NCBI GenBank assembly: GCA_034521465.1
Contig: JAXHMN010000016.1
Location: 124,001 to 188,000, forward strand
Length of the DNA stretch: 64,000 nucleotides
Source: SURF-28 sp034521465
Lineage (GTDB): Bacteria > Bacteroidota > Ignavibacteria > Ignavibacteriales > Melioribacteraceae
Direction of reading: 5' to 3'
The notes under the pieces are model-generated. The model did no database searches. It was not told the origin of the DNA and was given only the letters and a program-made list of their open reading frames with translations. The position numbers were made by a program, and so were the translations under genes. Shown piece after piece: positions 35,433 to 46,242 of the stretch; position 1 is the first letter of the stretch, and each line of letters starts with the position of its first letter.

Positions 35433-36811
35433 TTACACTGTCCTTGAATAACGTGCTGTATCTTCTTTTCGTTCCATGTATCCGTCAAAGTTCATTGCAA
35501 TGTTTCTGATGAGTAACCTTCCCATTTGCGTGACTTCAAACTTCCGGTCACCCATAAATTATAAGTTTGTCATCAATATTTTCTTGAAGGTTTTTTATTC
35601 CCCAAGCAAAATAGTCTTCAAAATTTATGTCGAATTTCTTTTCGACGTCTTTATAATTCAATTCAAAATCACACATAACTTTTGTGATTACATATCTTCT
35701 AAGTAAATCATCTTCATTCAATTTATATCCGCGCTCAACGGGAAGTTGATCATTATCAAGCATTTCAAAATATTCTTTTTCTTTCTTTACGTTTTGCGCA
35801 TACGTATCGGCAAGCTGTCCGATGCTTGTGATTCCCATTCCGATTAAATCTGTACCGGCGTGTGTGCTGTATCCTTGAAAGTTTCTGTAAAGTTTTTTCT
35901 CGTGTAAAGCTTTTGTTAAGTCGTCATCCGGTTTCGCAAAGTGGTCCATACCAATAAATTCATAACCGGCGTTCGGTAAGTTTGGCAACCGACATTTTAA
36001 GAATTTCTAATTTCTCTTCAGGTTTTGGTAAATCATCTTCTTTGATCAGCGCCATATGTTTTTTCATCCACGGCACGTGTGCGTAATTGAAGAGTGCGAT
36101 TCTATCGGGGGAAATGTCTATCATTTTATCAACTGTCTTTTCAAATTCTTCAACAGTTTGAAAGGGGAGACCGTAAATTAGATCTAAGTTGATGCTTTCA
36201 AACTCAAGCTCGCGAACCCAATCAACGACTTTGCGTGTCATCTCTTCTGGTTGAATTCTGTTAACTGCTTTCTGAACTTTTTCGTTAAAGTCCTGCACGC
36301 CCATACTAATTCGATTTATTCCGCTTTCACGTAGAGCGACTAAGTGGTCTCTTGTTAATTCACGCGGATCAATTTCGCATCCTTCTTCCGAGTTTTCTTT
36401 GAAATTAAAACTCGTTTTTATGTAGCCGAGTAAGTCTCTTATTTCATCAGGGTTCAAATGAGTAGGTGTTCCGCCGCCCCAATGTAACTGAATTGTTTGG
36501 CGATCGGGTGAAAGGAGCTGTCTTACTAAATCTATTTCATTTTTTATGTACTTAATGTAATCGGCAATTCTATCTCGATTGCGGGTGATTATCATATTAC
36601 ATCCACAAAAGTAACAGAGCGTATCGCAAAACGGAATGTGGAAGTAAAGTGAAAGATCACGCGGGTTATCAACTTGGTTTGATTGAATTAGCGCATCCGT
36701 TAAATCTTCAGGCTTAAAATTCTCATTAAAATGCGGAGCCGTTGGATAGCTTGTATATCTTGGTCCAGGTCTGTCATATTTTTTTACTAAATCTAAATCT
36801 ATTTCAAACAT
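35433..36811 (-). CDS. hemN: oxygen-independent coproporphyrinogen III oxidase (two frameshifts)
   Basis: Radical-SAM enzyme making protoporphyrinogen IX without O2. ATG 36811 follows GGGAG. The SAM-cluster motif is FHIPFCDTLCYFCGCN, then LHWGGGTPTHL and EIDPRELT, INRISMGVQDF. The frame shifts near 35980, continuing YEFIGMDHFAKPDDDL and YSTHAGTDLIGMGITSIG. A second shift in a GGG run at about 35552 adds DRKFEVTQMGRLLIRNIAMN to a stop at 35433. About 459 residues, as expected of true HemN rather than HemW. Confidence 0.93.
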
Positions 36812-36831
36812 CTTTTTCTCCCTTCATTTAT

Positions 36832-36858
36832 TAACCGCCAAGGCGCGAAGGCGCAAAG
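36832..36858 (+). repeat. dispersed repeat copy, left border of the GxxExxY gene
   Basis: TAACCGCCAAGGCGCGAAGGCGCAAAG, three imperfect units of GCGCRAAG. It lies at the 3' end of the GxxExxY gene in inverted orientation to the copy at 37250. Confidence 0.65.
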
Positions 36859-37250
36859 TTAAAAATTCAAAACCTTCCTCTTGAATCCGTGGACTAATTT
36901 TGGAACGTTAAAATTAATTAAGAATCCTAATCTTTTATTTGCAAGTTTCATATAAGTTAAAATTTGCGCCTCGTGCACAGGTGCTAACTTAGTCAACCGC
37001 TTTTAATTCTATGATAATTTCTTCATCTACTAAAAGATCAATTCTGAAATCGGCATGTAAGTATTTCATACTTTATATTTAACTGGTAATTCTAATTGAC
37101 GCTGGACAAATAAATTTCTGTTTCTTAATCCTTATACAAGCAGATTTCATAAACACTTTCTAATAAGCCAGGGCCTAGTTCCCTATGTACTTCAATTGCA
37201 CTGTCCAAAATTATTTTACTTAGTTTATTTAATTCTTCTCTGTTTAACAT
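36859..37250 (-). pseudogene. GxxExxY (PDDEXK_3-like) protein, frameshifted
   Basis: ATG 37250 gives MLNREELNKLSKIILDSAIE, VHRELGPGLLESVYEICL (the G-x-x-E-x-x-Y motif), then after frame changes QRQLELPVKYK, LHADFRIDLLVDEEIIIELK (the D...E-x-K nuclease-like core), PVHEAQILTYMKLANKRLGF, LINFNVPKLVHGFKR and a stop at 36859. About 128 residues. Biological role unknown. It sits inside the haem cluster between hemN and hemE, framed on both sides by inverted copies of the same repeat. Confidence 0.78.
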
Positions 37251-37277
37251 CTTTGCGTCTTAGCGTCATTGCGGTTG
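37250..37277 (-). repeat. dispersed repeat copy, right border of the GxxExxY gene
   Basis: Plus strand CTTTGCGTCTTAGCGTCATTGCGGTTG, the inverted counterpart of the copy at 36832. The ATG of the GxxExxY gene directly follows its CAAAG end. Confidence 0.65.
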
Positions 37278-37281
37278 TTTT

Positions 37282-38331
37282 TCAATGATACTTTTTACTT
37301 TCTTCTTTTACAAAATCAACAAGTAGTTTGGCGTTGGCTGGTGGGACGTCGGGCAGTATACCGTGCCCCAGATTAAAAATATGCCCGCTGCCATTACCAA
37401 AACTTTCTAAAATTTTTGACGCTTCCTTCTTTATACCATCTTCATTTGAATAAAGTTTAGTCGGATCCATATTTCCTTGCAGAGCAACTTTATCACCGAC
37501 TTGGGTTCTAACATTTTCTAAACTCATCGTCCAATCTAAACCAAGCACATCTGCGCCAATTCCGGCTAAACCTTTAACATTATAATGAACACCTTTCGCA
37601 AAAACAATAACCGGTTCATCTTTTCTTTTCAATTTGCTAATGATTTGTTGAATGTACTGAAGCGAAAACTCATTAAAATCATCCGGTGTAAGTATTCCAC
37701 CCCAAGTATCAAAAATCTGAAGCGCATCAGCACCGGCTTCAATTTTTGCGTTCAAGTAGTTAGCAACTGCATCAGTAGACTTTACTAGTAGTTTATGAGC
37801 AAGTTCCGGGTTATTATAAATCAGTTTTTTTACTTCAGCAAAATTCTTTGAACCTTTGCCTTCTACCATATACGTGAGCAAAGTCCAAGGTGCACCGCTG
37901 AAACCGATTAAAGGGACTCTACCGTTCAATTCTTTTTTAGTTAATGATACGGCATCAAGAACATACTTTAAAATCTTTTTCCGGCTCGATAATCTTTAAT
38001 TCATTTGCATCGTTTTCGCTTCTAATTGGTTTTGGAAATATTGGACCTTTGCCTTCGTGCATTTCGAGATGCATTCCCATTGCTTCGGGAATTACAAGTA
38101 TATCCGAAAAAATAATTGCAGCATCAACTCCAATTAAATCAATCGGTTGAAGTGTAACTTCTGTAGCAAGCTCGGGAGTTTTACACATTGTTAAGAAAGT
38201 CTAGCTTTTTCACGTACTGCTCTATATTCAGGTAAATATCTTCCGGCTTGACGCATCATCCAAATCGGTGTACGTTCAACCGGCTGTCGTTTGCAAGCTC
38301 GTAAGAATAAATCATTCTGTAAGTTGGGCAA
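37282..38331 (-). CDS. hemE: uroporphyrinogen decarboxylase (two frameshifts)
   Basis: Decarboxylates uroporphyrinogen III. TTG 38331 follows GGAGGA and opens PNLQNDLFLRACKRQPVERT, then PIWMMRQAGRYLPEYRAVR, the substrate-binding Arg signature. Frame changes near 38200 (before LTMCKTPELATEVTLQP) and near 37955 (before KKELNGRVPLIGFSGAPWTL). Later motifs are FDTWGGILTPDDF and FNLGHGILPDVPP with the conserved His. About 349 residues. Confidence 0.92.
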
Positions 38332-38367
38332 AAATCCTCCGTTGAGTTTTCTGTTTATTTACTGTTT

Positions 38368-38398
38368 GAGATTCCATCTTTCAAAAAGATGTAATCTC
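38368..38398. repeat. hairpin between hemD and hemE
   Basis: GAGATTCCATCTTT-CAA-AAAGATGTAATCTC: a 14-bp stem with one mismatch and a 3-base loop. No T run follows on either strand, so it is more likely a REP-type palindrome or a processing site than a terminator. Confidence 0.55.
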
Positions 38399-38402
38399 TA
38401 TC

Positions 38403-39177
38403 CTATGAATAAAATTCAACTATCGAATCTATCAAGTCATCCATCGTAAAAGTATTTGGAACAATATTTACATTTACTCCGCTATTTTCAATAGCTTCTT
38501 TGGTGGTTGGTCCAATTGCAGTAATCGAGTAACCTTCAAAATAATTTTTAGCATTTTCTATCTGAAGAATTTTCAAAAAATTATTGTATGTGGAAGGACT
38601 TGTAAAAATGAATAAATCCGGTTTCTGTTTTTGTAGTAACTTTTTGCTTTCTTCAATTTCATCTTCATCCGGCAAACCCACATCATAAATTGGTGTTTTA
38701 ACTACTTCGGCACCTAACTCAATTAATCCTGCTTTTAGTTCTTCTCTTGCTATTGCGGATGAGGGGATAAAAAATTTCTTCTTAGTTATATCGTGTTTTT
38801 TGAAATAGTTTAATAAACCTTTAGCTGAAAAATCATAAGGAACGATATCAACTTTTATATCGATACTCTTCACAAATATCAGCAGTTTTCCTTCCCACGC
38901 AAACAACGCTTAAGTTTTCCGGTAAATCTAGTACAATTTCCTTCAATCGTTTAACATAATATTTAACAGCATTCTCCGAAGTGAAAACTATGTAATCAAA
39001 ATTATTTAATTGGGCAGCGTAATTATCAAACATATTAAAAACTTTTAATGGTCTGACCTTTATCGTTGGAAAGGGAATAACAATTGCACCGAGTGATTCA
39101 AATTTCTTAATTGAATCTTCTGCTTGCTCTTCATTTCTTGTGATAACTATAACTTTATTTTTTAATCCGCTGCTCAA
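38403..39177 (-). CDS. hemD: uroporphyrinogen-III synthase (one frameshift)
   Basis: Cyclises hydroxymethylbilane. The first half (KVIVITRNEEQAEDSIKKFE, YIVFTSENAVKYYVKRL, VVCVGRKTADIC) and second half (IDIKVDIVPYDFSAKGLLNY, FFIPSSAIAREELKAGLIEL, FIFTSPSTYNNFLKIL, ITAIGPTTKEAIENSG) form the two-domain HemD fold. The frame changes near 38870. HemD is poorly conserved, but TSENAV, TSPST and AIGPTT plus its position after hemC make the call secure. Starts 2 bases after the hemC stop. Confidence 0.9.
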
Positions 39178-39179
39178 AA

Positions 39180-40122
39180 TTATTTTCTTGCTGTTTCATA
39201 AACTTCTGTTAAAATTTCTTTTGCACCTGCTCGCAGTAAATTCCGGGCAAGTTTTTTCCCGAGCTTTTCCGGCTCAGTTTTACTTCCGCGGAGCTTTTGT
39301 CGGTAGGTAACAGACCCATCAATTGAACCAACTAAAGCATCTAAATACAAACCGTTTGATTTAACTACTGCGTGAGCACCGATTGGAACTTGGCAGCCGC
39401 CTTCCAATTCCTTCAACAATGAGCGCTCAGCAAAAACCGCTTGCGCTGTTTCACTGTGGTTGATTGCTAAAAGAACTTCTTCAGCAATATTATTGTCTTC
39501 ATTTATTTCAATTCCCAAAGCTCCTTGTCCAACTGCCGGAAGCATTGTATCGATGGGAATATACGAGGAAATATGTTTTCGCAATTTCAATCTTTCTACA
39601 CCGGCGCGGGCTAGATATTATTCCGTCCCAATCAGAATCTAAAAATTTTTGAATTCTTGTGGGAACATTGCCGCGTAACTCTTCGATGTTAAGATCAGGA
39701 CGCAAGTGTTTTAATTGTGAACGTCTTCTTAAAGAGCCGGTTGCAACGGTTCCTCCTTCGGGTAAATCCCAAATTGTCATTCTTTTCTTTCGAGCAATTA
39801 AAACATCTTCAACAGCGTGACGTTTAGTTATTGCTGCTAATTTTAATCCATTGGGAATTTCTGTCTGCAAATCTTTTAAGCTGTGAACAGCGATGTCGAT
39901 TCTTTTATGCAGTAAATGTACTTCCAGTTCTTTTGTAAACAATCCTTTATCGCCGATTTTAGAAAGAGCAACATCAAGAATTTTATCGCCTTTGGTTTTT
40001 ACTAACTTGATTTCAACTGAAACATTTTTATTCTTCTTTTCAATTTCCTTTTTGATGAAGTTCGATTGCCAAAGTGCTAAGTCGCTTCCGCGTGAACCGA
40101 TTATAAGTTTTTGTTTACTCAA
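39180..40122 (-). CDS. hemC: hydroxymethylbilane synthase (porphobilinogen deaminase), one frameshift
   Basis: Polymerises four porphobilinogens. Motifs: IGSRGSDLALWQSNFIKKEI, the flexible KTKGDKILDVALSKIGDKGL, FTKELEVHLL, AVHSLKDLQTEIPNGL, GTVATGSLRRRSQLKHLRPD, and the cofactor cysteine in LEGGCQVPIGAHA. The frame changes near 39605 in the IISSPR-RC... region (expected xxAGVERL). About 313 residues. Between hemA and hemD. Confidence 0.93.
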
Positions 40123-40124
40123 AT

Positions 40125-41431
40125 TTATTCCTCTAAATTTTTATCATTATTAATAGAACCGTTACTTCGATGTTCAAGATCAAACAATTCTTTTAATATC
40201 AATGCGTGTGCAGCAGCCTGCTGTGAGTGAATGCCGTCTTCTGCAAGTTCCCGCAGCTTGACGGTCGGATTGTGTAATATTCTACCCATCATTCTTCGCG
40301 TCATATCCTCTAACTTTTCATAATCTTCTTTTGAGATTTTATGTTTTATTTTTTCCAATTCATCATTTCTTATTTCGTCAAAAAATTCACGTACGGTTTT
40401 GATTGTTGGAACAACATCAAGAGTGTTATACCAGCTGAAGAGATTTGTAAGCTCTTCCATTATAATCTTTTCAACCTTTGGGATTTCCTCTTTACGCTTC
40501 CGCATATTTTGATCAACAATAACTTTTAGCGAATCGATATCGTTATAGAAGACATTGTCAATTTTTCCGACTGAAGAATCTACATCACGAGGAAGCGCAA
40601 TATCCATAATTACGCTGGTGTTGCCTTTTCTCTTTTTCATCATCTTTTTGATGTCATCAAAGTTTAGAATTAAATCCGGTGAACTTGTTGCGCTGATAAT
40701 GATATCAAATTCATGCAGATGATTTTTTAATTGTTCAAACGGGACAATTTCACCACTAACTTTATTGGCTAGTTTTTCCGATTTTGAAATTGTTCGATTT
40801 GCGATTGCAATTCTGCCAACACCTTTATCTCGTAGATGAACTGCTGCCAGTTCACCTGTTTCTCCGGCTCCGATAACCAAGAGCACTTTTTTTATCTAAA
40901 TTAGCAAAGATCTTTTCAACAACTTGAACTGCGGCATAACTTACGGTTACTGCACCTTCGCCAATTAATGTTTCTTTGATTGCTCGTTTGCCAACTCGCA
41001 AAGTTGAATCAAATACTCGTTTCAAGATTGATCCGGAAAAGTTCATATCTTCCGAAACCTGAAATGAATCCTTAACCTGACCGAGGATTTGACTGTCCGC
41101 CGATAACAAGTGACTCAATTCCGGTAGCAACAGAAAAAAGATGTTTGACGGCGCCGCATGAAAAATATTTCGAAAAATTTTCGGCTTTTATTCCCTCAAC
41201 CGGTTTATAGTCAATTATAAAATCTTGCAACTTTTTGTAGTCGAGTATTCCTGTCTTAGGCGAACCAAAAATTTCGGTTCTGTTGCATGTTGAAATAATG
41301 AAGCCATCCTCAAAAAGATGTTTTTTTAATTTTGGAATTAAATCCACTATTTCGTCATGACTGAAATGCAATGCTTCGCGCAACTCAATCGTGGCGGTTC
41401 TATGATTTATTGATATGCCTATTAAGTTCAT
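40125..41431 (-). CDS. hemA: glutamyl-tRNA reductase (two frameshifts)
   Basis: First committed step of C5 tetrapyrrole synthesis. MNLIGISINHRTATIELREA and FIISTCNRTEIFG hold the catalytic Cys. After a shift near 41095, SADSQILGQVKDSF. After a second near 40870, LLVIGAGETGELAAVHL (NADPH site) and IAIANRTISKSEKLANKV, and the C-terminal dimerisation domain. About 435 residues. Starts 20 bases after the HemX-like gene, head of the pathway genes. Confidence 0.93.
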
Positions 41432-41451
41432 AGACTTTTACTAATACCTTT

Positions 41452-42276
41452 TCAATAAAATGAATGAAAACTGCTTGAAAATACAACAGATAAAACCACG
41501 GATAAAATCGTAACAAGAAAACCAAACAATGCAACGGTCACCACTTTTTTACCCTGCCAATTAGCTGCAAACTTTGCAACGACCAGAGTTCCGAAGACTA
41601 GCCAAACAATACCGGTTGTTATCAACTTAGGATCAAAATAACTGAAGTTTGGAAATGCTGAGGGAAGCCAAATTATTCCTATTATTACGGCAAATGTTAA
41701 GAGAACAAAACCAATTAAAACCGAATTAAAACACAACCGGTAAAGCATCTCAAGACTCGGTAACCTTTTGAATATCAAACCGAATTTATTTAGCTTAATT
41801 TCTTTGTATAACATCAAGTATAAAATTCCGTAAACTGCCGATAGAGTAAACCCGGAATAGCCAAGCATCGCACTAACTACATGCAGACCAAGAAGCCGGT
41901 TTCTTAAAACTTCCGCAACTTCAAATAGATCCTCAATAAACAATGAAGAGATAACCTGGAATATCAAAGAAAATAGAATTATAAACAATCCAGTTCCTCT
42001 TACATCAGTGAGTAACTCTAAAATGAAGTATGAAAATGTAATCGAAAAAGCGAGCAGGGTAAAGATTTCAAATTTATTGGTGATCGGAGTATGATCAAAT
42101 TCCACCGTTCGTGCCAGGAGATAGAAAATGTGCACCATCAGCGTGATGAATAAGAAAATTCTTTTTGCATTAGAAAATGATTTAGTGTCCTTTACAAAAT
42201 CATAAAGATAAACGAGCAATGTTACACCGTAAAGTACGGGTAGAAAAATATTCAAAAACTGTATTGCAGAAAGCAT
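41452..42276 (-). CDS. HemX/CcsA-family membrane protein
   Basis: 274 residues, eight predicted membrane helices, with the family segment LRNRLLGLHVVSAMLGYSGF and the conserved histidines at about residues 49 (MVHIFY) and 131 (LHVVS). It lacks the tryptophan-rich WWD loop of real CcsA/ResC, so it fits HemX, which is encoded upstream of hemA in many bacteria and influences GluTR level. First gene of the haem cluster. The role is inferred from position and family. Confidence 0.78.
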   Translation of the reverse strand: MLSAIQFLNIFLPVLYGVTLLVYLYDFVKDTKSFSNAKRIFLFITLMVHIFYLLARTVEFDHTPITNKFEIFTLLAFSITFSYFILELLTDVRGTGLFIILFSLIFQVISSLFIEDLFEVAEVLRNRLLGLHVVSAMLGYSGFTLSAVYGILYLMLYKEIKLNKFGLIFKRLPSLEMLYRLCFNSVLIGFVLLTFAVIIGIIWLPSAFPNFSYFDPKLITTGIVWLVFGTLVVAKFAANWQGKKVVTVALFGFLVTILSVVLSVVFSSSFHSFY

Positions 42277-42658
42277 TTTACCTCTGATCTTCTATGATTT
42301 ATTCTGTGCTATTTATGTGCCAAAGTATTCTGAATTAACTTTTAAAACTCAGCTAAAAATAAGATGAATTGGTAATTTATTTTGATGTCAACTCGTGACA
42401 GTAAAATCCGTAATCCTTTGTAAAATAATAACTTAGACGAAAAATGCTTTCGGGAAAATATCACTATATAAAGTAACCTAAACTTAAAGCAAAATAAAGA
42501 TAATCCAGAAAACAATCCTTCTTACAAATGGGATATTGGGGCTTTTTGTTTCTTATTTGGTGGAAATAAAAAAGGTGACTGATTTTAGTGAATGGATATT
42601 GCTAGAGACATAGCACCCATCTGAGCTCGGGCAAGGTTGCTATGTCTCTAAGGTAAAT
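42277..42658. other. intergenic region between the haem cluster and the T9SS genes
   Basis: 382 bases without a gene. It must hold the promoter of the hemX-hemA cluster, but no sequence stands out as a clear promoter or operator. The only structured element is the 13-bp inverted repeat at 42603-42650. Confidence 0.6.
42603..42650. repeat. 13-bp perfect inverted repeat
   Basis: TAGAGACATAGCA and TGCTATGTCTCTA flank a 22-base loop. No T tract follows on the minus strand, so a terminator is doubtful, although it lies just beyond the stop of the minus-strand T9SS gene. GAGACATxGC palindromes of this style occur as dispersed repeats in other bacteria. Confidence 0.6.
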
Positions 42659-44343
42659 CTATCGTAATAGAATCATCTTTTTAGTGTTGATGTAGGCATC
42701 GGCAGTAATTTGGTAAAAATAAACTCCGCTCGGAATGTTGGAAGCATCCCAATTAACAGAATGTTTTCCTGCACTGTTGTTTTGTGTTAATTAGAGTAGC
42801 TACCTTTTGTCCGAGCAAATTGAAGACTTCAATTTTAACTTGGCTCTGTTCCGGAATAGAATATTCAATTTTTGTAGTTGGGTTAAAAGGATTTGGGTAA
42901 TTTTGTTCGAGTTCATAGTCTAAGCTAAGTGATTCGTTTTTATCATCTACTGAAGTGATGATTCTACTGGAAACAGCGAGAGAATCATATGGTAAATTAC
43001 GCAGTTCGTCAACTTTGTTTTTCAATTTTGTAATAGAATCAAAATTATCTTCACCAACTGCAGGAATTAAAGCGAGCATTACCCATTGTGTATCAGCCGG
43101 AGCAAAATCAAATGGGCCGGAGAAGAAAACAAATCCTGCACCACCGCCTAATGTTTAACCAGGGATTATTTTCATATGCATACCAACCTTCACCGGTTTC
43201 GGGATTTCCGCTGTATGGGAAGTTGGTATATTCTTCATTGTATGGATCATAATAAGGAAGGTTGTAAGCACCATTTCCACGGGCTACATTCCATGCTTGT
43301 GTATAGACGTAAATAGGACCTTCCAAATTATTGCCCATTCTAAATTGTTGACTCATGAACATCACTACTATCAGCAGGCATATAAATAGAATCATCAGTA
43401 ATTGGATGGAATGTATTGAGTTTTAGATTCTTTTTGCCCTCAACTACCTTTCCTTTATAAACCGCTGTTGAGTTTGCTGCTTCGACTTGAGGTCCGTAAA
43501 GAAGCGAATAACCAACTGCCGGAGATGCGCTATCGCTATAAGTGTGATTTTCATATGAATAACATAAACCGAGTTGTTTTGTTGTATCAATTAATGGATT
43601 GTTATCAAAAGCATCGTGGAAATCTATATCCGTCCAAAAGCCCCAATACGCGGAATCGATCTGCACATCACCTTTATTTATAAATTCATATTCGATAAAA
43701 ACTATGTTTGAAAGAAGGTCATCATCTTTATCCGTTGTAGTTGCATGTGCATAGACAGTTTCTCTTACTTCAACAGGGAAAACGTAGTTTAACCTTTCTT
43801 CATCATTCGACACATACTTATGAGTTGGTACATACGAAGTGTCTAGTAGATTATAAGAAGACCATAACATTTGATTTCCATATAAACGTGGATTACCCTC
43901 ATTGTTAACAGGCGCACCAAACTCAACAGGCCACTCTGCATAATCTGGGTTTGACTCATTGTCGTTTTGGGTGATTTTGTAAACGCGGTATTTTGATGAA
44001 TCTTCCGGGTTAGAAACTAAAGCCGGTTGACCATTAATAATAGGACCTGGAGAATATTGATACCACCATTCACGAATTGCAGACTTAACACTGTCACCAA
44101 CTTTTCCTGTTAACCACATTCCATGATCAAAAACAATTTTGCTCGAATATTCTTGAACTTCCCAATGGACATCTCCAAAACTTCTGTTCCAGCTGTCGGC
44201 ATAAGGATCTGAGATGCGGAAGCTAAGATTATTTACATCGAGTATTTTATTATTGCTGCTTACTTGAGTATTATAACTTTTTGACTGAGACTGATAACTC
44301 GAGGAAAAAGTAGAACTATTAATAAAATTTTTATCGGTTTCAT
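42659..44343 (-). CDS. T9SS-sorted secreted protein, paralogue 1 (several frameshifts)
   Basis: Pieces in several frames rebuild a protein of about 555 residues: a signal at ATG 44343, then VNNLSFRISDPYADSWNRSF, IVFDHGMWLTGKVGDSVKSA, YRVYKITQNDNESNPDYAEW, DSAYWGFWTDIDFHDAFDNN, ARGNGAYNLPYYDPYNEEYT and the type IX sorting domain ELEQNYPNPFNPTTKIEYSI ending SGVYFYQITADAYINTKKMI. At least four frame changes. It is nearly collinear with the next gene, so the two arose by tandem duplication. Function unknown; D-x-D/N-rich stretches suggest calcium-binding beta folds. Confidence 0.8.
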
Positions 44344-44432
44344 CTTCTGCTCTCCAATTAAATTTTCAGTTTATTTCAGTGGTATTTATAGTTAATAAAG
44401 TAAATCAAAGGATATAGAAAGTTAAGCTAATA

Positions 44433-46089
44433 TTATCTCAGTAAAATCATCTTCTTTGTATTGATAAATGAACCAACGGTTATTTGGTAAAAATAAACTC
44501 CGCTCGGAATGTTGGATGCATCCCAAGTTACCGAATGTTTGCCTGCATTTTGTTTAGCGTCTAATAGTGTAGCAATCTTTTGACCGAGCAAATTGAAGAC
44601 TTCAATTTTAACTTGGCTCTGTTCCGGAATTGAATATTCAATTTTTGTAGTTGGATTAAAAGGATTTGGATAATTTTGTTTTAGATTGTATTCAAGAGGT
44701 AATTTTTCATTATCATCGTCAACAGAGGTAACGACCCTGTTTGAAATTGCAAGTGAATCATAGGGCAAACTTCTTAGTTCGTCCACTTTATTTTTCAGTT
44801 TAGTGATTGAGTCAAAATTATCTTCGCCAAGAGCAGGAACTAAAGCTATCATTGCCCACTGGGTTTCGCCAACCGCCAAATTGAAAGGTTCAGAAAAAAA
44901 CATAAATCCGGCTCCTCCTCCGAGTCTATTTGATTCTTTAGTATTCCCATACGCATACCATCCTGTTTGATTTATCGGATCACCATCAAACGGAAATTGA
45001 GTAAACTTTTCTTCATATGGATTATAATAAGGCCAATTGAAGACACCATTTCCGCGGGCTACATTCCACGCTTGATTATGACTATCAATAGGACCCATCA
45101 CATTTAACCATAGCATTCTTTCAGATGAATCGGGTGGAGGATCTGGTACTATGTAGGAATCATCTGAAACGGGATGAAATGAATTTAGCTTTAGATTTGT
45201 TGAATTATTTACAGTTCTGCCTTTATAAACACCTTTTTCACCCACAGAAGAAGAAGTTGGTCCATACAATAAACTATAACCAATTGCCGGTATATGTTCA
45301 GGTGTACCAATCTTCAAAAGAATAGCAAAGACCTAATTGCCTTGAAGTATCAATTAATGGGTTATTATCAAATAAATCAACAAAGTCAACATCCGTCCAG
45401 AATCCCCAATAGGCGGAATCAATATTTGCATTTCCTTTATTAGTAAATTCGTATTCAATAAAAATAATATTTGATAACAAGTCATCATCGGAATCAGTTA
45501 TTGAAGCATGAGTATAAGCTGTTTCTTTTACTTCAACCGGAATGGTTAGTTTATGTTTTTCACTATAAGGGGAGTAATAAATTGTATTAGTGTCCGCCAT
45601 ATTATAAACAGTCCAAAGAGTTTGATCACCGTATAACTTTGGATTACCAGCTGAATCCATTGGAGCACCAAAATCAAAAGGCCAATCATCATAATCGGGA
45701 TTTGAATCGTCATCGCCTTCGGTAATTCTGTAAATTCGGTATCGGTTTGAATCCTGCGGATTAACCTCCATTGCAGGTTGACCATTAATTATCGGTCCTC
45801 TTGAATAATCAAAAGTCCATTGACGAATTCCGGCTCTCACACTGTCATCAACCTTTCCAATTAAACACATACCATGATCAAAAATAATTCCCCAAAATCT
45901 CCCTCCTTTACCTCCCAATCTGCATAACCGCCGATATCTGTAATATCCTTTGTCGTAACTATCAATTCTGAGGTTAAGATTATTTACATCAAGTCCTTTC
46001 AAATCATTGGAAATCGGTGTTAAATTTTCTTTTTGTGCAAAGTTGATTGTGGAGAGTAATAACAAAATTATTAAAGATACCTTCTTCAT
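44433..46089 (-). CDS. T9SS-sorted secreted protein, paralogue 2 (frameshifted)
   Basis: ATG 46089 (MKKVSLIILLLLSTINFAQ) follows GGGGAAG; the longer start at 46101 is less likely. The body matches paralogue 1 through DDSNPDYDDWPFDFGAPMDS, DSAYWGFWTDVDFVDLFDNN and VARGNGVFNWPYYNPYEEKF. It ends with LKQNYPNPFNPTTKIEYSIP and SGVYFYQITVGSFINTKKMI. Two compensating frame changes near 45900-45960 and one near 45305. Exported by type IX secretion; role unknown. Confidence 0.82.
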
Positions 46090-46242
46090 GATCTTCCCCA
46101 AATCATTAATATAAACTCAAAGTAACAATCGAAAGAGATTAAGTCAAGATAATTAAAATTAGATGCAAGGTGCTTTTAATATTAATTTCACATTAACAAA
46201 TACACTATCTTGACTTCTTATTTACTATTACAACATTTTTAG

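Noticed and set aside
45546..45785. 79-codon minus-strand open frame inside paralogue 2
   Set aside because: It is an alternative frame of the T9SS protein; the main frame has paralogy support and this one has none.
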